A stretch of 64,000 nt of DNA, taken from Temperatibacter sp965603205. Lineage in GTDB: Bacteria > Pseudomonadota > Alphaproteobacteria > Sphingomonadales > Kordiimonadaceae. Under the pieces are notes generated by a model. The model was not told where the DNA came from. It saw only the letters and a list, made by a program, of their open reading frames with translations, and ran no database searches. The stretch covers positions 124,001 through 188,000 of the forward strand of contig CBFDCC010000006.1 of the NCBI GenBank assembly GCA_965603205.1. Direction: 5' to 3'. Below are positions 33,269-43,252 of the stretch, in pieces; position 1 is the first letter of the stretch, and each line of letters opens with the position of its first letter. The position numbers and the translations under genes are program-made.

Positions 33269-35857
33269 ATGAGAGACTTAGTGAGCCAGCAACAACAAGA
33301 TCAAGATACTGATGGTGATGTAACAGAAGTTGTTGCAAAGCCTAAACATGCGTCCAAAACCCCTAAAAAAAGGGCGCTTTGGAAACGTATGTTCATCCTT
33401 GGTTGCTGGTTAGGTTTGGTCGGTGTTGTTATTGGTGCTATTGCCGTTATTTGGGCGCTCATTCATTATCGTAAAGATTTACCAGATTATAGGCAGCTTG
33501 CTGATTATGAACCATCCGTTGTGACGCGTATTCACGCCGGTGATGGAAGCCTACTGACCGAATTTGCTAAAGAGCGCCGCTTATTTGTACCTATTAATGC
33601 AGTGCCTCTACAACAAATTCACGCAGTAATATCAGCTGAAGATAAAAATTTTTATAATCACATTGGCATTGATTTTGTTGGTTTCGCCAAAGCGATGCTT
33701 AAAAATGTTGCCAATGTTGCAACGGGTAAAAGGCTCGTGGGGGCCAGCACGATTACCCAGCAGGTGTCACGTAACTTTTTGCTCACACTTGATAGAAAAG
33801 TCGACCGAAAAATCAAAGAGGCTATTTTGAGCCTACGCATTGAAAAGGCCTATAGTAAAGACCGTATATTAGAGCTTTATCTCAATGAAATTTATTTTGG
33901 TAATCGCTCATACGGTATCGCATCAGCGGCGCTTAATTATTTTGATAAATCACTTGATGAGCTGACACTTGCAGAAAGTGCTTATTTAGCTGCTGTACCA
34001 AAGGGCCCAGCTAATTACCACCCCGTTAGACACAAGAATAGAGCTATTGATCGACGCAATTATGTATTGGGGCGGATGCTAGCTAATGGTTATATCAATC
34101 AACAAGAACATGACGATGCTTCTGTCGAAGATTTGGTCATGGTGCCTAAATCGAATCACGCTGAATTTAAGGCTGAATACTTTGCTGAAGAAGTCAGGCG
34201 TCGCGTTAAATATCTATATGGTGATAAGGCACTTTATGAAGGTGGCTTGTCCGTTCGCACGTCATTAGAACCTAAAATTCAAGCACAAGCCGAAATAGCT
34301 TTAAGACGTGGCCTCATTGATTATGACCGTCGTCATGGCTGGCGTGGCCCCATCGGGATGTTTGAGCTAGCTGATGATTGGATGGCACAATTAAAGACTG
34401 TGACAAAACCACTGGGTATTCCATCATGGCAACATGCAATGGTTTTAGAAGTTCGTGCTAACGGCGCTATCATTGGATTAAAGGATGGTACATATGGATT
34501 TATTGCTTTTTCTGAAATAAAATGGGCTAGGACGTGGCGTGAAGGTGAAACATTAGGGCCAAAAGTTAAAGACCCAGGCGAAGTATTAGAAATGGGTGAT
34601 GTGGTACCTGTTGAAATTCTCAACGCTAAACCTGTGACGTTAACGCAGAGCTATATTGATGATACAGGTGTGGATTATATTGAATTTCCGCGTTATGGAT
34701 TACGCCAAATTCCAGCTGTTGAGGGTGCTTTGGTAGCACTTGATCCTCATACAGGACGGGTTGTCGCCTTGGTCGGTGGTTTTGATTATAAAATCAGCCA
34801 ATATAACCGTGCGACACAGGCTAAACGACAACCGGGTTCCGCCTTTAAACCATTTGTATACTCAGCTGCCCTTGATAATGGTTTCACACCATCAAGTCTC
34901 GTATTAGACGCTCCATTCGTTATTGATCAGGGGCAGGGCCGTGGTAAATGGAAGCCTAAGAATAGTACTAATAAATTTTATGGCCCTAGTACGCTGCGGT
35001 TGGGGGTCGAGAAATCAAGAAACCTCATGACAGTACGTCTAGCGCAACATCTAGGTATGCGTAAGGTGATGGAATATGCTGAACGTTTTGGTCTTGGTGA
35101 TAATATGGAAGGTACATTAGCCGCTAGCCTTGGAGCTGGAGAAGTAACTCTAATGGATCTAACGGCGGCTTATGGTATGCTAGTTAATGGTGGTAAAGAA
35201 ATTAAGCCTACTGTTATCGATCGCATTCAAAACAGACGTGGAAAAACAGTATTTCCTTATAAAGATGAAGAACAGAGTATGGCAGCATGCCCAGGCTGTA
35301 AATTTGATCTTAGTCTTGATAACAAGGAACCTGATCTGCCAGATATGCGCGCTCAGGTGTTGGGTCCACAAACATCGTATCAGATAGTCTCAATGCTTCA
35401 AGGCGTTGTTGAAAATGGAACAGGCCGTAAGATAAAAGTTTTGAATAGACCACTTGCAGGCAAAACAGGTACTACAAATGATTCGTATGACGCATGGTTT
35501 GTTGGTTTTTCTCCAGACCTGACCGTCGGTATCTTTGTAGGTTTTGACCGTCCTCGCTCACTAGGCCGATTTGAAGAGGGCTCTAGCGCCGCAGCCCCAA
35601 TTTTCCGTGACTTTATGCGTGAAGCCCTTAAAGGGCAACCAGAGGTGCCTTTCCGTATTCCATCAGGTATACGTCTAGTGAGAATCAATGCTAAAAATGG
35701 TATGCCAGCAGCCAGAGGTGATAAGCATGTTATACTTGAAGCCTTTAAGCCAGGAACAGAACCGCGCCCCGGTCAGATGGCAATCCTTGACGGTAGCTTA
35801 ACGGCTGGAAAAAAGAAGAAAAAGACTGTTGCAACTGGCACTGGCGGCATCTATTAA
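33269..35857 (+). CDS. mrcA: Penicillin-binding protein 1A (bifunctional)
   Basis: Inner-membrane peptidoglycan glycosyltransferase and transpeptidase of 862 residues. One transmembrane helix at 41-65. The glycosyltransferase domain has catalytic Glu124 (EDKNFYNHIGID), GASTITQQ and KIKEAILSLRIE motifs. An OB-like insert follows at about 350-470. The transpeptidase domain has SAFK (Ser524), SRN (583-585) and KTGT (732-735). A GTG at 33281 preceded by GAGAG is an alternative start. It sits between amiC and prfB. Confidence 0.96.
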   Translation: MRDLVSQQQQDQDTDGDVTEVVAKPKHASKTPKKRALWKRMFILGCWLGLVGVVIGAIAVIWALIHYRKDLPDYRQLADYEPSVVTRIHAGDGSLLTEFAKERRLFVPINAVPLQQIHAVISAEDKNFYNHIGIDFVGFAKAMLKNVANVATGKRLVGASTITQQVSRNFLLTLDRKVDRKIKEAILSLRIEKAYSKDRILELYLNEIYFGNRSYGIASAALNYFDKSLDELTLAESAYLAAVPKGPANYHPVRHKNRAIDRRNYVLGRMLANGYINQQEHDDASVEDLVMVPKSNHAEFKAEYFAEEVRRRVKYLYGDKALYEGGLSVRTSLEPKIQAQAEIALRRGLIDYDRRHGWRGPIGMFELADDWMAQLKTVTKPLGIPSWQHAMVLEVRANGAIIGLKDGTYGFIAFSEIKWARTWREGETLGPKVKDPGEVLEMGDVVPVEILNAKPVTLTQSYIDDTGVDYIEFPRYGLRQIPAVEGALVALDPHTGRVVALVGGFDYKISQYNRATQAKRQPGSAFKPFVYSAALDNGFTPSSLVLDAPFVIDQGQGRGKWKPKNSTNKFYGPSTLRLGVEKSRNLMTVRLAQHLGMRKVMEYAERFGLGDNMEGTLAASLGAGEVTLMDLTAAYGMLVNGGKEIKPTVIDRIQNRRGKTVFPYKDEEQSMAACPGCKFDLSLDNKEPDLPDMRAQVLGPQTSYQIVSMLQGVVENGTGRKIKVLNRPLAGKTGTTNDSYDAWFVGFSPDLTVGIFVGFDRPRSLGRFEEGSSAAAPIFRDFMREALKGQPEVPFRIPSGIRLVRINAKNGMPAARGDKHVILEAFKPGTEPRPGQMAILDGSLTAGKKKKKTVATGTGGIY

Positions 35858-35903
35858 CACTACATTATAACAACCTATAACTTCTCTACGAGGGGAATTC
35901 TTT

Positions 35904-37032
35904 ATGCGCGCGGAAGCTCAGGCAACCGTTAATAAACTCCAGCAGTCGTTAGCACTGCTGAGGAGGCATCTTTGACTGGGATCAGGCTAACTTAAGGTTA
36001 GAGGAGCTTAATGCGCTCTCAGAAGACCCTAATCTTTGGAACGATCCAACTAATGCTCAAAAACTAATGCGGGAGCGTACTAAATTAGAGCAAAGTATTG
36101 GGTCAGTTAAAAGCGTAGAAGAAGATTTAAATAATACCATAGAATTCTTCGAGCTAGCAGAGCTTGAAGACGATGACGCTATGATGGATGAGGCAGAAGA
36201 AAATCTTAAATCATTAGCAGCTGACGCTAAGAAGGCAGAGATTAAAGCGCTGTTATCTGGTGAAGCTGATGGTAATGACACCTATATTGAAATCCATTCA
36301 GGTGCAGGTGGTACCGAAAGCCAAGACTGGGCTAATATGCTACTGCGTATGTATACACGTTGGGGTGAAAAGCGTGGTTTTAAAGTAGAGATAGTTCAGG
36401 TGACCTCGGGAGAAGAGGCTGGCATAAAGAATGCTACTATACTGTTTAAAGGTGAGGATGCTTACGGCTGGGCTAAGACCGAATCAGGTGTTCACCGTCT
36501 CGTGCGCATCAGTCCTTTTGATAGTAACGCTAGACGTCATACTAGTTTTTCTTCTGTATGGGTTTATCCCGTTGTAGATGATTCAATTGATATTGATATC
36601 AATGAAGGTGATATAAAAGTTGATACGTATCGCGCTTCTGGTGCGGGTGGTCAGCACGTTAATACAACAGATTCAGCTATTCGTATTACACACCAACCAT
36701 CCGGTATTGTTGTTCAGTGTCAAAACGATCGCTCTCAACATAAAAACCGGGCAACAGCCATGAAGATGCTCAAGGCGCGTCTCTATGAGGCTGAGCTACA
36801 ACGCAGAGAACAAGCTATAAGCGATACCCATGAAAGCAAAACGGATATTGGTTGGGGTCACCAGATTAGATCCTATGTTCTGCAGCCCTATCAAATGGTA
36901 AAAGATTTACGCACGGGTGAAGAATCGAGTAATCCTTATGCTGTTTTAGATGGGGCATTAGATCCATTTGTCGCTGCAGCACTCGCAGCACGTATTAACG
37001 GCGGCGTAAGTGACGTAGAAGACATAGAATAA
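35904..37032 (+). CDS. prfB: Peptide chain release factor 2, programmed +1 frameshift
   Basis: Recognises UGA/UAA stops and releases the peptide. The gene is in two frames: 23 codons from the ATG at 35904 end in CTT followed by in-frame TGA (35973-35975), and reading resumes +1 at GAC (35974), giving about 375 residues. AGGAGG sits 3 bases before the CTT, the classic autoregulatory site: low RF2 lets the ribosome slip. The RF2 signature SPF (RISPFDSNARR) and catalytic GGQ (GAGGQHVN) are both present. The first ATG has AGGGG upstream. It follows mrcA by 46 bases. Confidence 0.96.
35961..35976 (+). promoter_or_regulatory. RF2 programmed frameshift site
   Basis: AGGAGG-CAT-CTT-TGA-C: internal Shine-Dalgarno, slippery CTT, UGA in a poor (followed by C) context. 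A 7-bp hairpin (CAGCAGT/ACTGCTG, 35940-35960) ends directly before the Shine-Dalgarno. Confidence 0.92.
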
Positions 37033-37035
37033 TAT

Positions 37036-37074
37036 AAAAAAAGGCCGCCTCATCTTATGGATGGGCGGCTTTTA
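37036..37074. terminator. Bidirectional terminator between prfB and the bactofilin gene
   Basis: Stem GCCGCC(T)CATC/GATGGGCGGC with one bulged T; TTTT follows on the plus strand and seven T on the minus strand. Confidence 0.85.
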
Positions 37075-37096
37075 TAGTATCTAATGCTCATTAATT

Positions 37097-37495
37097 TTAC
37101 TCGGCAGCAAACTCATCATTTGCGCTGGCTATTTGTGCAAGTGCTGTTGCTTGGAAATGGGGTTCCTTCGTGGAATATTCGCTATAGGTGAATTGTCCAG
37201 TAATGCGCGCTCCAGCTTCAACAGACATGCTCTCATGGAAAACGTCTCCATCAACATGTGCTGTGGCTTCAAGGCGTACTGTTTTAGATGAAATTTCACC
37301 ATTAACTTTACCACGAATGGTTACAGATTCAGCTGCAATACGACCTACAACTGATCCACGATCACCCATAACGAGTGAGCCGCATATTAAATCACCTTTA
37401 ATATGCCCATCCAGCTGTAATTCACCTTCTGTAGTAAAATTACCCTCGATAGATACATCAGATGCTATAATAGATGGTGTTAAGTTCATTTTCAT
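37097..37495 (-). CDS. Bactofilin family cytoskeletal protein
   Basis: A 132-residue bactofilin: a right-handed beta-helix that polymerises without nucleotides into filaments on the inner membrane. The repeating short strands (GNFTTEGELQLDGHIKGDLICGSLVMGDRGSV, then VNGEISSKTVRL and AHVDGDVFHESMSVEAGARI) are diagnostic. The tails are short. It lies 24 bases after an M23 peptidase gene on the same strand, the frequent bactofilin-LytM pairing linked to local cell-wall remodelling. Confidence 0.93.
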   Translation of the reverse strand: MKMNLTPSIIASDVSIEGNFTTEGELQLDGHIKGDLICGSLVMGDRGSVVGRIAAESVTIRGKVNGEISSKTVRLEATAHVDGDVFHESMSVEAGARITGQFTYSEYSTKEPHFQATALAQIASANDEFAAE

Positions 37496-37519
37496 TCTCG
37501 TTCTTAGCCCGTATATGGT

Positions 37520-38806
37520 TTATTCCGTGGCAAATTGATTTTTATTATCTCTCATAGCAATAACATCTTTTGCGGCTTTCATAAAGGGTAAAGGGTCACG
37601 AACTTTACCATTATACCAAATTTCATAGTGAAGGTGGCTGCTGGTTGCTCTGCCTGTTTTTCCCATATCACCGATACGTTGGTCGAGTGTTACCATTTCT
37701 CCGACCTTAACATGAAGCTTCCTCATGTGCCCATAACGGGTGTGAAAGCCATTGCCATGGTCAATTTCAATCATCTGACCATAGGGGCCATGCCATCCTG
37801 ATTTAATAACTTCACCAGCGGCTGTTGCTATAATACCCGTACCTGGCCAGCCAGCCATATCCAGTCCAGAGTGGCGTGCCCATTTTTTAGTAAAAGGGTC
37901 TTTGCGGCTACCAAACCGTGAAGATACATAGTATTTTTCGGCTGGCTTACCTGTTGGGAAACTAACAAGGGCATTCATCGCGATATCGAGTCGGTTGCTT
38001 TCTTCAAACAGATTATCAAATAGTTGACCTGTTTCTGTATCCGTCCACATGCTCATATTTTCATCAGCTATGAAAGGGCCGCCGCGCGCCGTTAATAATG
38101 ATTTGCTAATCAGGCCTTTTGTATTAACGGGTGTTTTCTCTATGGCGCGATCAATCTCTGCAAGGCCATGACTAAAATTGGATAACATTTTTTGAGCCGT
38201 GACCCGTTGGGCAGCCTCAATCAAGTTAAGTCTAGCTATTAATTGTTCTCTGCGATTACCATTGTTAATGGTTGCTGCCTGCATATAGGTGGTGTCACCT
38301 GGGTCATCGATGCTTATATCATTTTTATCAGCTGGTTCTTTGGTATCACTAGATTCAGTAGAAGGTAGGCTGTTATCTAAAACTTCTGCATTGGGCTTTT
38401 CAGCGTCTTGAATGGTCACTAAGCTTTCAAGAAGCTTTTGACGACCTTCCAATTCTGCGGCGCGTTTTTCAATAAGTTGCTCTAGGGTATTAAAATCACC
38501 AGACAGGGTTTGATATTGATTGGAAATATTAGCAATTTCTTGTTTCTTTTCCACCAGTGCGGCATCGCTACTAATATAGCCATAAGTATTATAACCACCA
38601 AAGGAAAAGAGCCCTAATATACCCGCAGTGATAACCATCTGTGTACGGCTACCAAAAGTCACAAAACGGACATGTCCTTCGCTACGCAGAAAAAGCTGAC
38701 GTTCTGGGAAGTATCTATCTTTCCAGCTAGCTTTTTTCTTCTTAGAAAAAGAATCTCTCTCTTTCCAAAAGAATAGCTTTGATTTTAACCCGCCTCGGTT
38801 CTTCAC
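37520..38806 (-). CDS. M23-family (LytM) peptidoglycan peptidase, membrane-anchored
   Basis: A 428-residue protein with a basic cytoplasmic N-terminus, one transmembrane helix (about 58-75), a periplasmic coiled-coil region (about 83-125) and a C-terminal LytM domain. Zinc/catalytic residues look intact: HSGLDMAG (H-x3-D) and HLHYEIW (H-x-H). It is therefore probably an active endopeptidase rather than a degenerate activator. The start is GTG. It is upstream of the bactofilin gene in the same operon, which probably positions it. Confidence 0.9.
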   Translation of the reverse strand: MKNRGGLKSKLFFWKERDSFSKKKKASWKDRYFPERQLFLRSEGHVRFVTFGSRTQMVITAGILGLFSFGGYNTYGYISSDAALVEKKQEIANISNQYQTLSGDFNTLEQLIEKRAAELEGRQKLLESLVTIQDAEKPNAEVLDNSLPSTESSDTKEPADKNDISIDDPGDTTYMQAATINNGNRREQLIARLNLIEAAQRVTAQKMLSNFSHGLAEIDRAIEKTPVNTKGLISKSLLTARGGPFIADENMSMWTDTETGQLFDNLFEESNRLDIAMNALVSFPTGKPAEKYYVSSRFGSRKDPFTKKWARHSGLDMAGWPGTGIIATAAGEVIKSGWHGPYGQMIEIDHGNGFHTRYGHMRKLHVKVGEMVTLDQRIGDMGKTGRATSSHLHYEIWYNGKVRDPLPFMKAAKDVIAMRDNKNQFATE

Positions 38807-38926
38807 TATAAACGCCTGTAACTGTTGTTTTTATATATAAATTTTATATTTCGTACTTTTTATATAACCCCTAATCAATGCACATTCCACATACTTTAGG
38901 TGCAAAGGTCAAGAGACTTATTAAAT

Positions 38927-39736
38927 TTAACATAAATCTACGAGTGGTAAATACCAATCCTGTGGGAAATTTGCCGCATCTCTAGCTGATTTATTGAAGG
39001 GTGGCTTTATATATCCTCTAAAGAATTCTGTGACTTTTTGTTGGAATAATTTTTGTGGGTCTAGACCTTGGCTTTCGGCTACATGATTAAACCATTTTGT
39101 CCCACAGGCAACATGGCTAATTTCGTCATCATAAATTACTGTCAAAACGGCGGCTGATTTTTTGTCATCAAAACGGTTAAACCTGTCGATCATATTGGGC
39201 GTGACATCTAGTCCGCGCGCTTCTAGTACCATGGGGACAATCGCAAGCCTCGCTGATAGATCATTTGCTGTTGCTTGTGCTGATTGCCACAGACCGTCAT
39301 GTGCGGGCATAGCGCCATAATGGCTACCTAAATCCGTTAGACGTTCATGTATCATTAGGAAGTGCCGTGCTTCGTCATCTGCTACCTTTATCCAATCATC
39401 AGTGAAGTCACGTGGCATATCTGCGCCAAACCTACAGACAATATCAATGGCTAGGTCAATAGCATTTAATTCAATATGGCAAACAGCATGCATGATGGCT
39501 TGGCGATTAGTAATTGATCCACCTTTGCGTCGTTTGGTCATCTTAGTAGGGTCTAATAATTCAGGTTTTGATGGGCGGTTAGGGCGGTCAGGTGGAGATT
39601 TAGAAAAAGTAAAATCTAATGCACCTCCACACCATAGTTTATGCAATTTATGGACTGTCGCTGCTTTATCTTGTGCATTTCCAGTGTTTAAAACAGCGCA
39701 TAAACCTTCTGATAAATCTGACCAGTTCTTATTCAT
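38927..39736 (-). CDS. DUF455 ferritin-like protein
   Basis: A 269-residue DUF455 protein with a ferritin-like four-helix bundle. Putative di-iron ligands can be seen in IELNAIDLAIDI, DDEARHF and YDDEISHV, in helices of the central region. The family is related to MiaE-type tRNA hydroxylases, but no substrate is proven. It begins 3 bases after the bcp stop, so it is cotranscribed with bcp and glnE. The N-terminal 70 residues are variable and basic. Confidence 0.82.
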   Translation of the reverse strand: MNKNWSDLSEGLCAVLNTGNAQDKAATVHKLHKLWCGGALDFTFSKSPPDRPNRPSKPELLDPTKMTKRRKGGSITNRQAIMHAVCHIELNAIDLAIDIVCRFGADMPRDFTDDWIKVADDEARHFLMIHERLTDLGSHYGAMPAHDGLWQSAQATANDLSARLAIVPMVLEARGLDVTPNMIDRFNRFDDKKSAAVLTVIYDDEISHVACGTKWFNHVAESQGLDPQKLFQQKVTEFFRGYIKPPFNKSARDAANFPQDWYLPLVDLC

Positions 39737-39739
39737 CTT

Positions 39740-40204
39740 CTATAAGCTTTTAACAAATTCTAAAACTTCAGCTACATGACCCTTAACACGAACTTTACGC
39801 CATATTTTTATGATGTTACCTGCCACATCAATAACCATGGTAGTGCGCTCGATTCCCATGTAGGTTTTGCCGTAATTTTTCTTTTCCACCCATACACCAT
39901 AGTTTTCTAGCATCTTACCTTCTTCATCAGAAACTAAACGCACTTTAAGGCCATTTTTTGTAATGAAATTATCATGACGTTTAACACTATCCTTTGATAC
40001 GCCGATAACCTGAGTGCCTGCGTTGTTAAATTCAGTAATATTTTCAGAAAACTCAATGGATTCTGTTGTGCAGCCGGGGGTGCTGTCCTTTGGATAAAAG
40101 AAAAGAACCAGCTTTTGTCCCCTATACTCACTTAGATTGATGTCTGAGTTTCCATCACCTGGTAGTGAAAAATATGGGGCTGTTGATCCTGTGTCTACTG
40201 TCAC
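39740..40204 (-). CDS. bcp: Thiol peroxidase of the Bcp/PrxQ type, 1-Cys
   Basis: Reduces hydroperoxides. The 154-residue thioredoxin-like protein has the peroxidatic motif DSTPGCTTES with Cys45. No second cysteine exists anywhere in the protein, so the usual Bcp resolving Cys five residues later is missing and it must use an external thiol. It starts with GTG sharing one base with the glnE stop (TAGTG), so it is translationally coupled, and it precedes DUF455 by 3 bases. Confidence 0.93.
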   Translation of the reverse strand: MTVDTGSTAPYFSLPGDGNSDINLSEYRGQKLVLFFYPKDSTPGCTTESIEFSENITEFNNAGTQVIGVSKDSVKRHDNFITKNGLKVRLVSDEEGKMLENYGVWVEKKNYGKTYMGIERTTMVIDVAGNIIKIWRKVRVKGHVAEVLEFVKSL

Positions 40205-43149
40205 TATTCGTCTCCGTTTTCTTTGTTTTTTAGTATGAGAACCTGTGCTGGCATCTCGATTAAATTTTTGAAAATTGAATATACAATTTCCTGCGTTTCT
40301 ATGAGAGATGCTTGCATTTTTTCAAAACTATCTGTGCCGGTTGCGCGCATAAGGGTGTCATATAATGACTTTGGTATCTCGTCAGTTGATTTGGGAGTGC
40401 TCGTCAAACATAGTCTTAAAACAGTCTGGATGGATTGTTGAAGCCAATGAGCCGATTGAAGAGTGTCAGCCGTTCCTTGCATTAATGCGCCATGCCATGC
40501 AAGGCGCCCAATAGCATCGTCGAGATCAGGCGTGAATATTTTATTGTCCTTATGACCGTGTTTTAGTAGCAGATATTGTATAATAAATTCTATATCTACT
40601 AACCCTCCGCGCTGAAATTTGATTGCCCATTGATTGTCTGTACCAAATTCTGCATCTAGCATTGATCGCATCTTATGGACGGCTAATAACAAGTCCTTCT
40701 CATCACGCTCAGTCGATAATACAAATGCAATAGTTTCCAGAAGCGGGGTTTTAATACCCCTAGGGCCATATATTAAGCGAGCTCGTGTCAGCGCCATATG
40801 TTCCCAAGTCCATGCCGAGGCTGTATAATATTTTGTGAAGGTATCTAACGTGACCACAAGAGGCCCTTTACTGCCAGAGGGGCGCAGACGAGTATCAACT
40901 TCAAACAATCTACCTTCTGGTGTTAGGGCCGTTATGGCCGTGATGATATTTTGCCCCAGCCTTGAGAAATATTGACTAGGACCAAGGGGCTTTTCACCAT
41001 CAGAGACAGAGTCCATATCTTCACAGTGATATAAAAACACAACATCTAAGTCACTGGTATGTGTCAATTCCCTGCCGCCGTATTTACCCATGGCCAACAT
41101 AGCTATACCACCGTCTTCAAATTGACCATGTCGTCGGGAAAATTCTCTCTCCACTTCAGGAATTAAGCCCTGAATGACAATGTCTGCAACAAGTGTTAAG
41201 GCCTGACCAGATTCCCGCGTGTCTGCAAGACCTTCTAGGATATGTACACCAATTTGAAATCGTTTCTCACTAACCCATCTTCTGGCAACATCAAGTACCT
41301 CTTGATAATCTCGGGCATTTTTAAACTGAATTGTTAGTTCATTGTTCAATATTTCTTTATCAGGCAACGGTGCAAAAAAGTCAGGTTCTAACACTGCGTC
41401 CCACAAGGTAGGGCGCTTAGATAATTTATTGGCCAGCGCTGGAGCAAGACTCATGATTCTAGCTAGCAATTCAAATAATTTTGGATTGGCCGATAACAAA
41501 GAGAATAACTGAACGCCCCCCGGAAGTTTCGATAAAAAACTATCAAAGCGCATCAAGGCTTGGTTAGGATCATCATTACGGCCAAATGCCTTTAAAAGCA
41601 GAGGCAACATGGGTTCTAGTAGAGTTTGGGCACGCTTTGTTTGGATCGATCTATATCTACCATGCCTCCATCCATCAATAATATCAGATATTTGATCTAT
41701 ATTTTTAAAATTATTTTCGGTTAGGATGTCATGAAGGTTTATATTTTGTATTGATGTATTATCCCCGTCGGTATTTGATGTGGGTAATAAGCCATCATAA
41801 TGATTCTCTACTTTTGCAGTATGATCTAGGAGTGCTGCTTCAAGGTCAGAAATGTTGTTATAGCCCATGAAAAGTGCAGCGCGTTTCTGGGACTCTATAT
41901 CGGTCGGAATATTATGTGTTTGCTCATCTGCTATCATTTGAAGACGGTGTTCTAAGGTGCGCAGGAATATATAAGCATTTTCCAGTTCAGCCCGTATTTT
42001 ATTGTCTAAACGGCCATGTATATTAAGCGCGTCTAGCACGTCTAAGGTTTTTAATAGACGAAACTCTGGGTGCCTGCCACCCAGTATCAATTGGTTTATC
42101 TGGGCAAAAAATTCAATTTCTCTGATGCCGCCGGGGCCTAATTTCACATCATAACCCGCAAAATGTCGCTCATTTTGATTGTAATGACGGTTAATCTGAT
42201 TTTTGATCGCTGCGATGTCATTCAATGCTTCATAATCAATGCTTTTACGCCATATCCAGCCGTTTATGCGTTGAAGATAATCATTTGCTGCATTCATGTC
42301 ACCAGCAACTGGGCGTGCTTTGATCATTGCTGCACGTTCCCAGTTTAATGCCTGACTATGGTAATAGCTTTCAGCTGCATCTACAGATATGGCAATGGGT
42401 GTAGCGCCCGGATCAGGCCTTAATTTAAGGTCGGTGCGAAATACATAACCATGCATAGTGCGCTTATCTATGATTTCCACTAGCTCTTGGGTAAGCTTTA
42501 TCATGCAATCTTTTAGACTTTTGCGACCTGTATAGGTAATTTTGGTGTCGTCATATAGAATGATAAGATCAATATCCGATGAATAATTTAATTCTCGGGC
42601 TCCATGCTTGCCCATGGCAAGGATGAAGTAGCCACATTCTTCAGCTAAAGCAGGCGATACTGGTTCTTCTCCACCATTTGGCCATTGTAACTCGTCCTTA
42701 TGCATTCTAGTCCAAAGCAGATGGGAGACGGATACTTGCAAAGCAGTGTCGGCAAACAGGGATAAAACGCCAGTAATTTTATCAAGATCCCACTTTTTTG
42801 CTATATCCATAGCAGCCGTAAGTAGGGCTATTTTCAGTTTAGCACTGCGTAAATGCTGCATTAACGTTTCTTTTTTCTCACCATGTGGGCGTGGGGTAAG
42901 AAAAGGGTTGATTATAGAATCGGTGATAACCTGAGGATCGCCACTTGTGAAAATAGAAAGAGCAAACTCAGGGTCCTTATCAATGATTTGTGCAAGAAAA
43001 GGACTGTTTCCACTTAAGCTATCGCACCAAAGTTTATGAGTTTTGTTGTTTAATGTGGTTAAATTGTCGATTGAACCTAATTTTGCCCAAATTTCGTCAG
43101 CTTTTGCAGTATCATAGACATTTGGATATGGACTAGACTGTTTGGACAT
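40204..43149 (-). CDS. glnE: Bifunctional glutamine synthetase adenylyltransferase/deadenylase
   Basis: Adenylylates and deadenylylates glutamine synthetase under PII control. The 981 residues contain two nucleotidyltransferase domains: the N-terminal deadenylase with GKHGARELNYSSDIDL near 190 and the C-terminal adenylyltransferase with GKYGGRELTHTSDLDVVF near 690, separated by helical linker domains. Length and both motifs are normal. It heads a glnE-bcp-DUF455 operon. The ATG has CAGG upstream. Confidence 0.96.
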   Translation of the reverse strand: MSKQSSPYPNVYDTAKADEIWAKLGSIDNLTTLNNKTHKLWCDSLSGNSPFLAQIIDKDPEFALSIFTSGDPQVITDSIINPFLTPRPHGEKKETLMQHLRSAKLKIALLTAAMDIAKKWDLDKITGVLSLFADTALQVSVSHLLWTRMHKDELQWPNGGEEPVSPALAEECGYFILAMGKHGARELNYSSDIDLIILYDDTKITYTGRKSLKDCMIKLTQELVEIIDKRTMHGYVFRTDLKLRPDPGATPIAISVDAAESYYHSQALNWERAAMIKARPVAGDMNAANDYLQRINGWIWRKSIDYEALNDIAAIKNQINRHYNQNERHFAGYDVKLGPGGIREIEFFAQINQLILGGRHPEFRLLKTLDVLDALNIHGRLDNKIRAELENAYIFLRTLEHRLQMIADEQTHNIPTDIESQKRAALFMGYNNISDLEAALLDHTAKVENHYDGLLPTSNTDGDNTSIQNINLHDILTENNFKNIDQISDIIDGWRHGRYRSIQTKRAQTLLEPMLPLLLKAFGRNDDPNQALMRFDSFLSKLPGGVQLFSLLSANPKLFELLARIMSLAPALANKLSKRPTLWDAVLEPDFFAPLPDKEILNNELTIQFKNARDYQEVLDVARRWVSEKRFQIGVHILEGLADTRESGQALTLVADIVIQGLIPEVEREFSRRHGQFEDGGIAMLAMGKYGGRELTHTSDLDVVFLYHCEDMDSVSDGEKPLGPSQYFSRLGQNIITAITALTPEGRLFEVDTRLRPSGSKGPLVVTLDTFTKYYTASAWTWEHMALTRARLIYGPRGIKTPLLETIAFVLSTERDEKDLLLAVHKMRSMLDAEFGTDNQWAIKFQRGGLVDIEFIIQYLLLKHGHKDNKIFTPDLDDAIGRLAWHGALMQGTADTLQSAHWLQQSIQTVLRLCLTSTPKSTDEIPKSLYDTLMRATGTDSFEKMQASLIETQEIVYSIFKNLIEMPAQVLILKNKENGDE

Positions 43150-43252
43150 GGTTTAACCTGAATTATTACTGAACTATGAGTGTTTAAGGTAAAGCTGTTG
43201 ACGCGCAAATCAAGTATTCGTTTATACAAAGATAGTAGAGTGAAAGAACATA

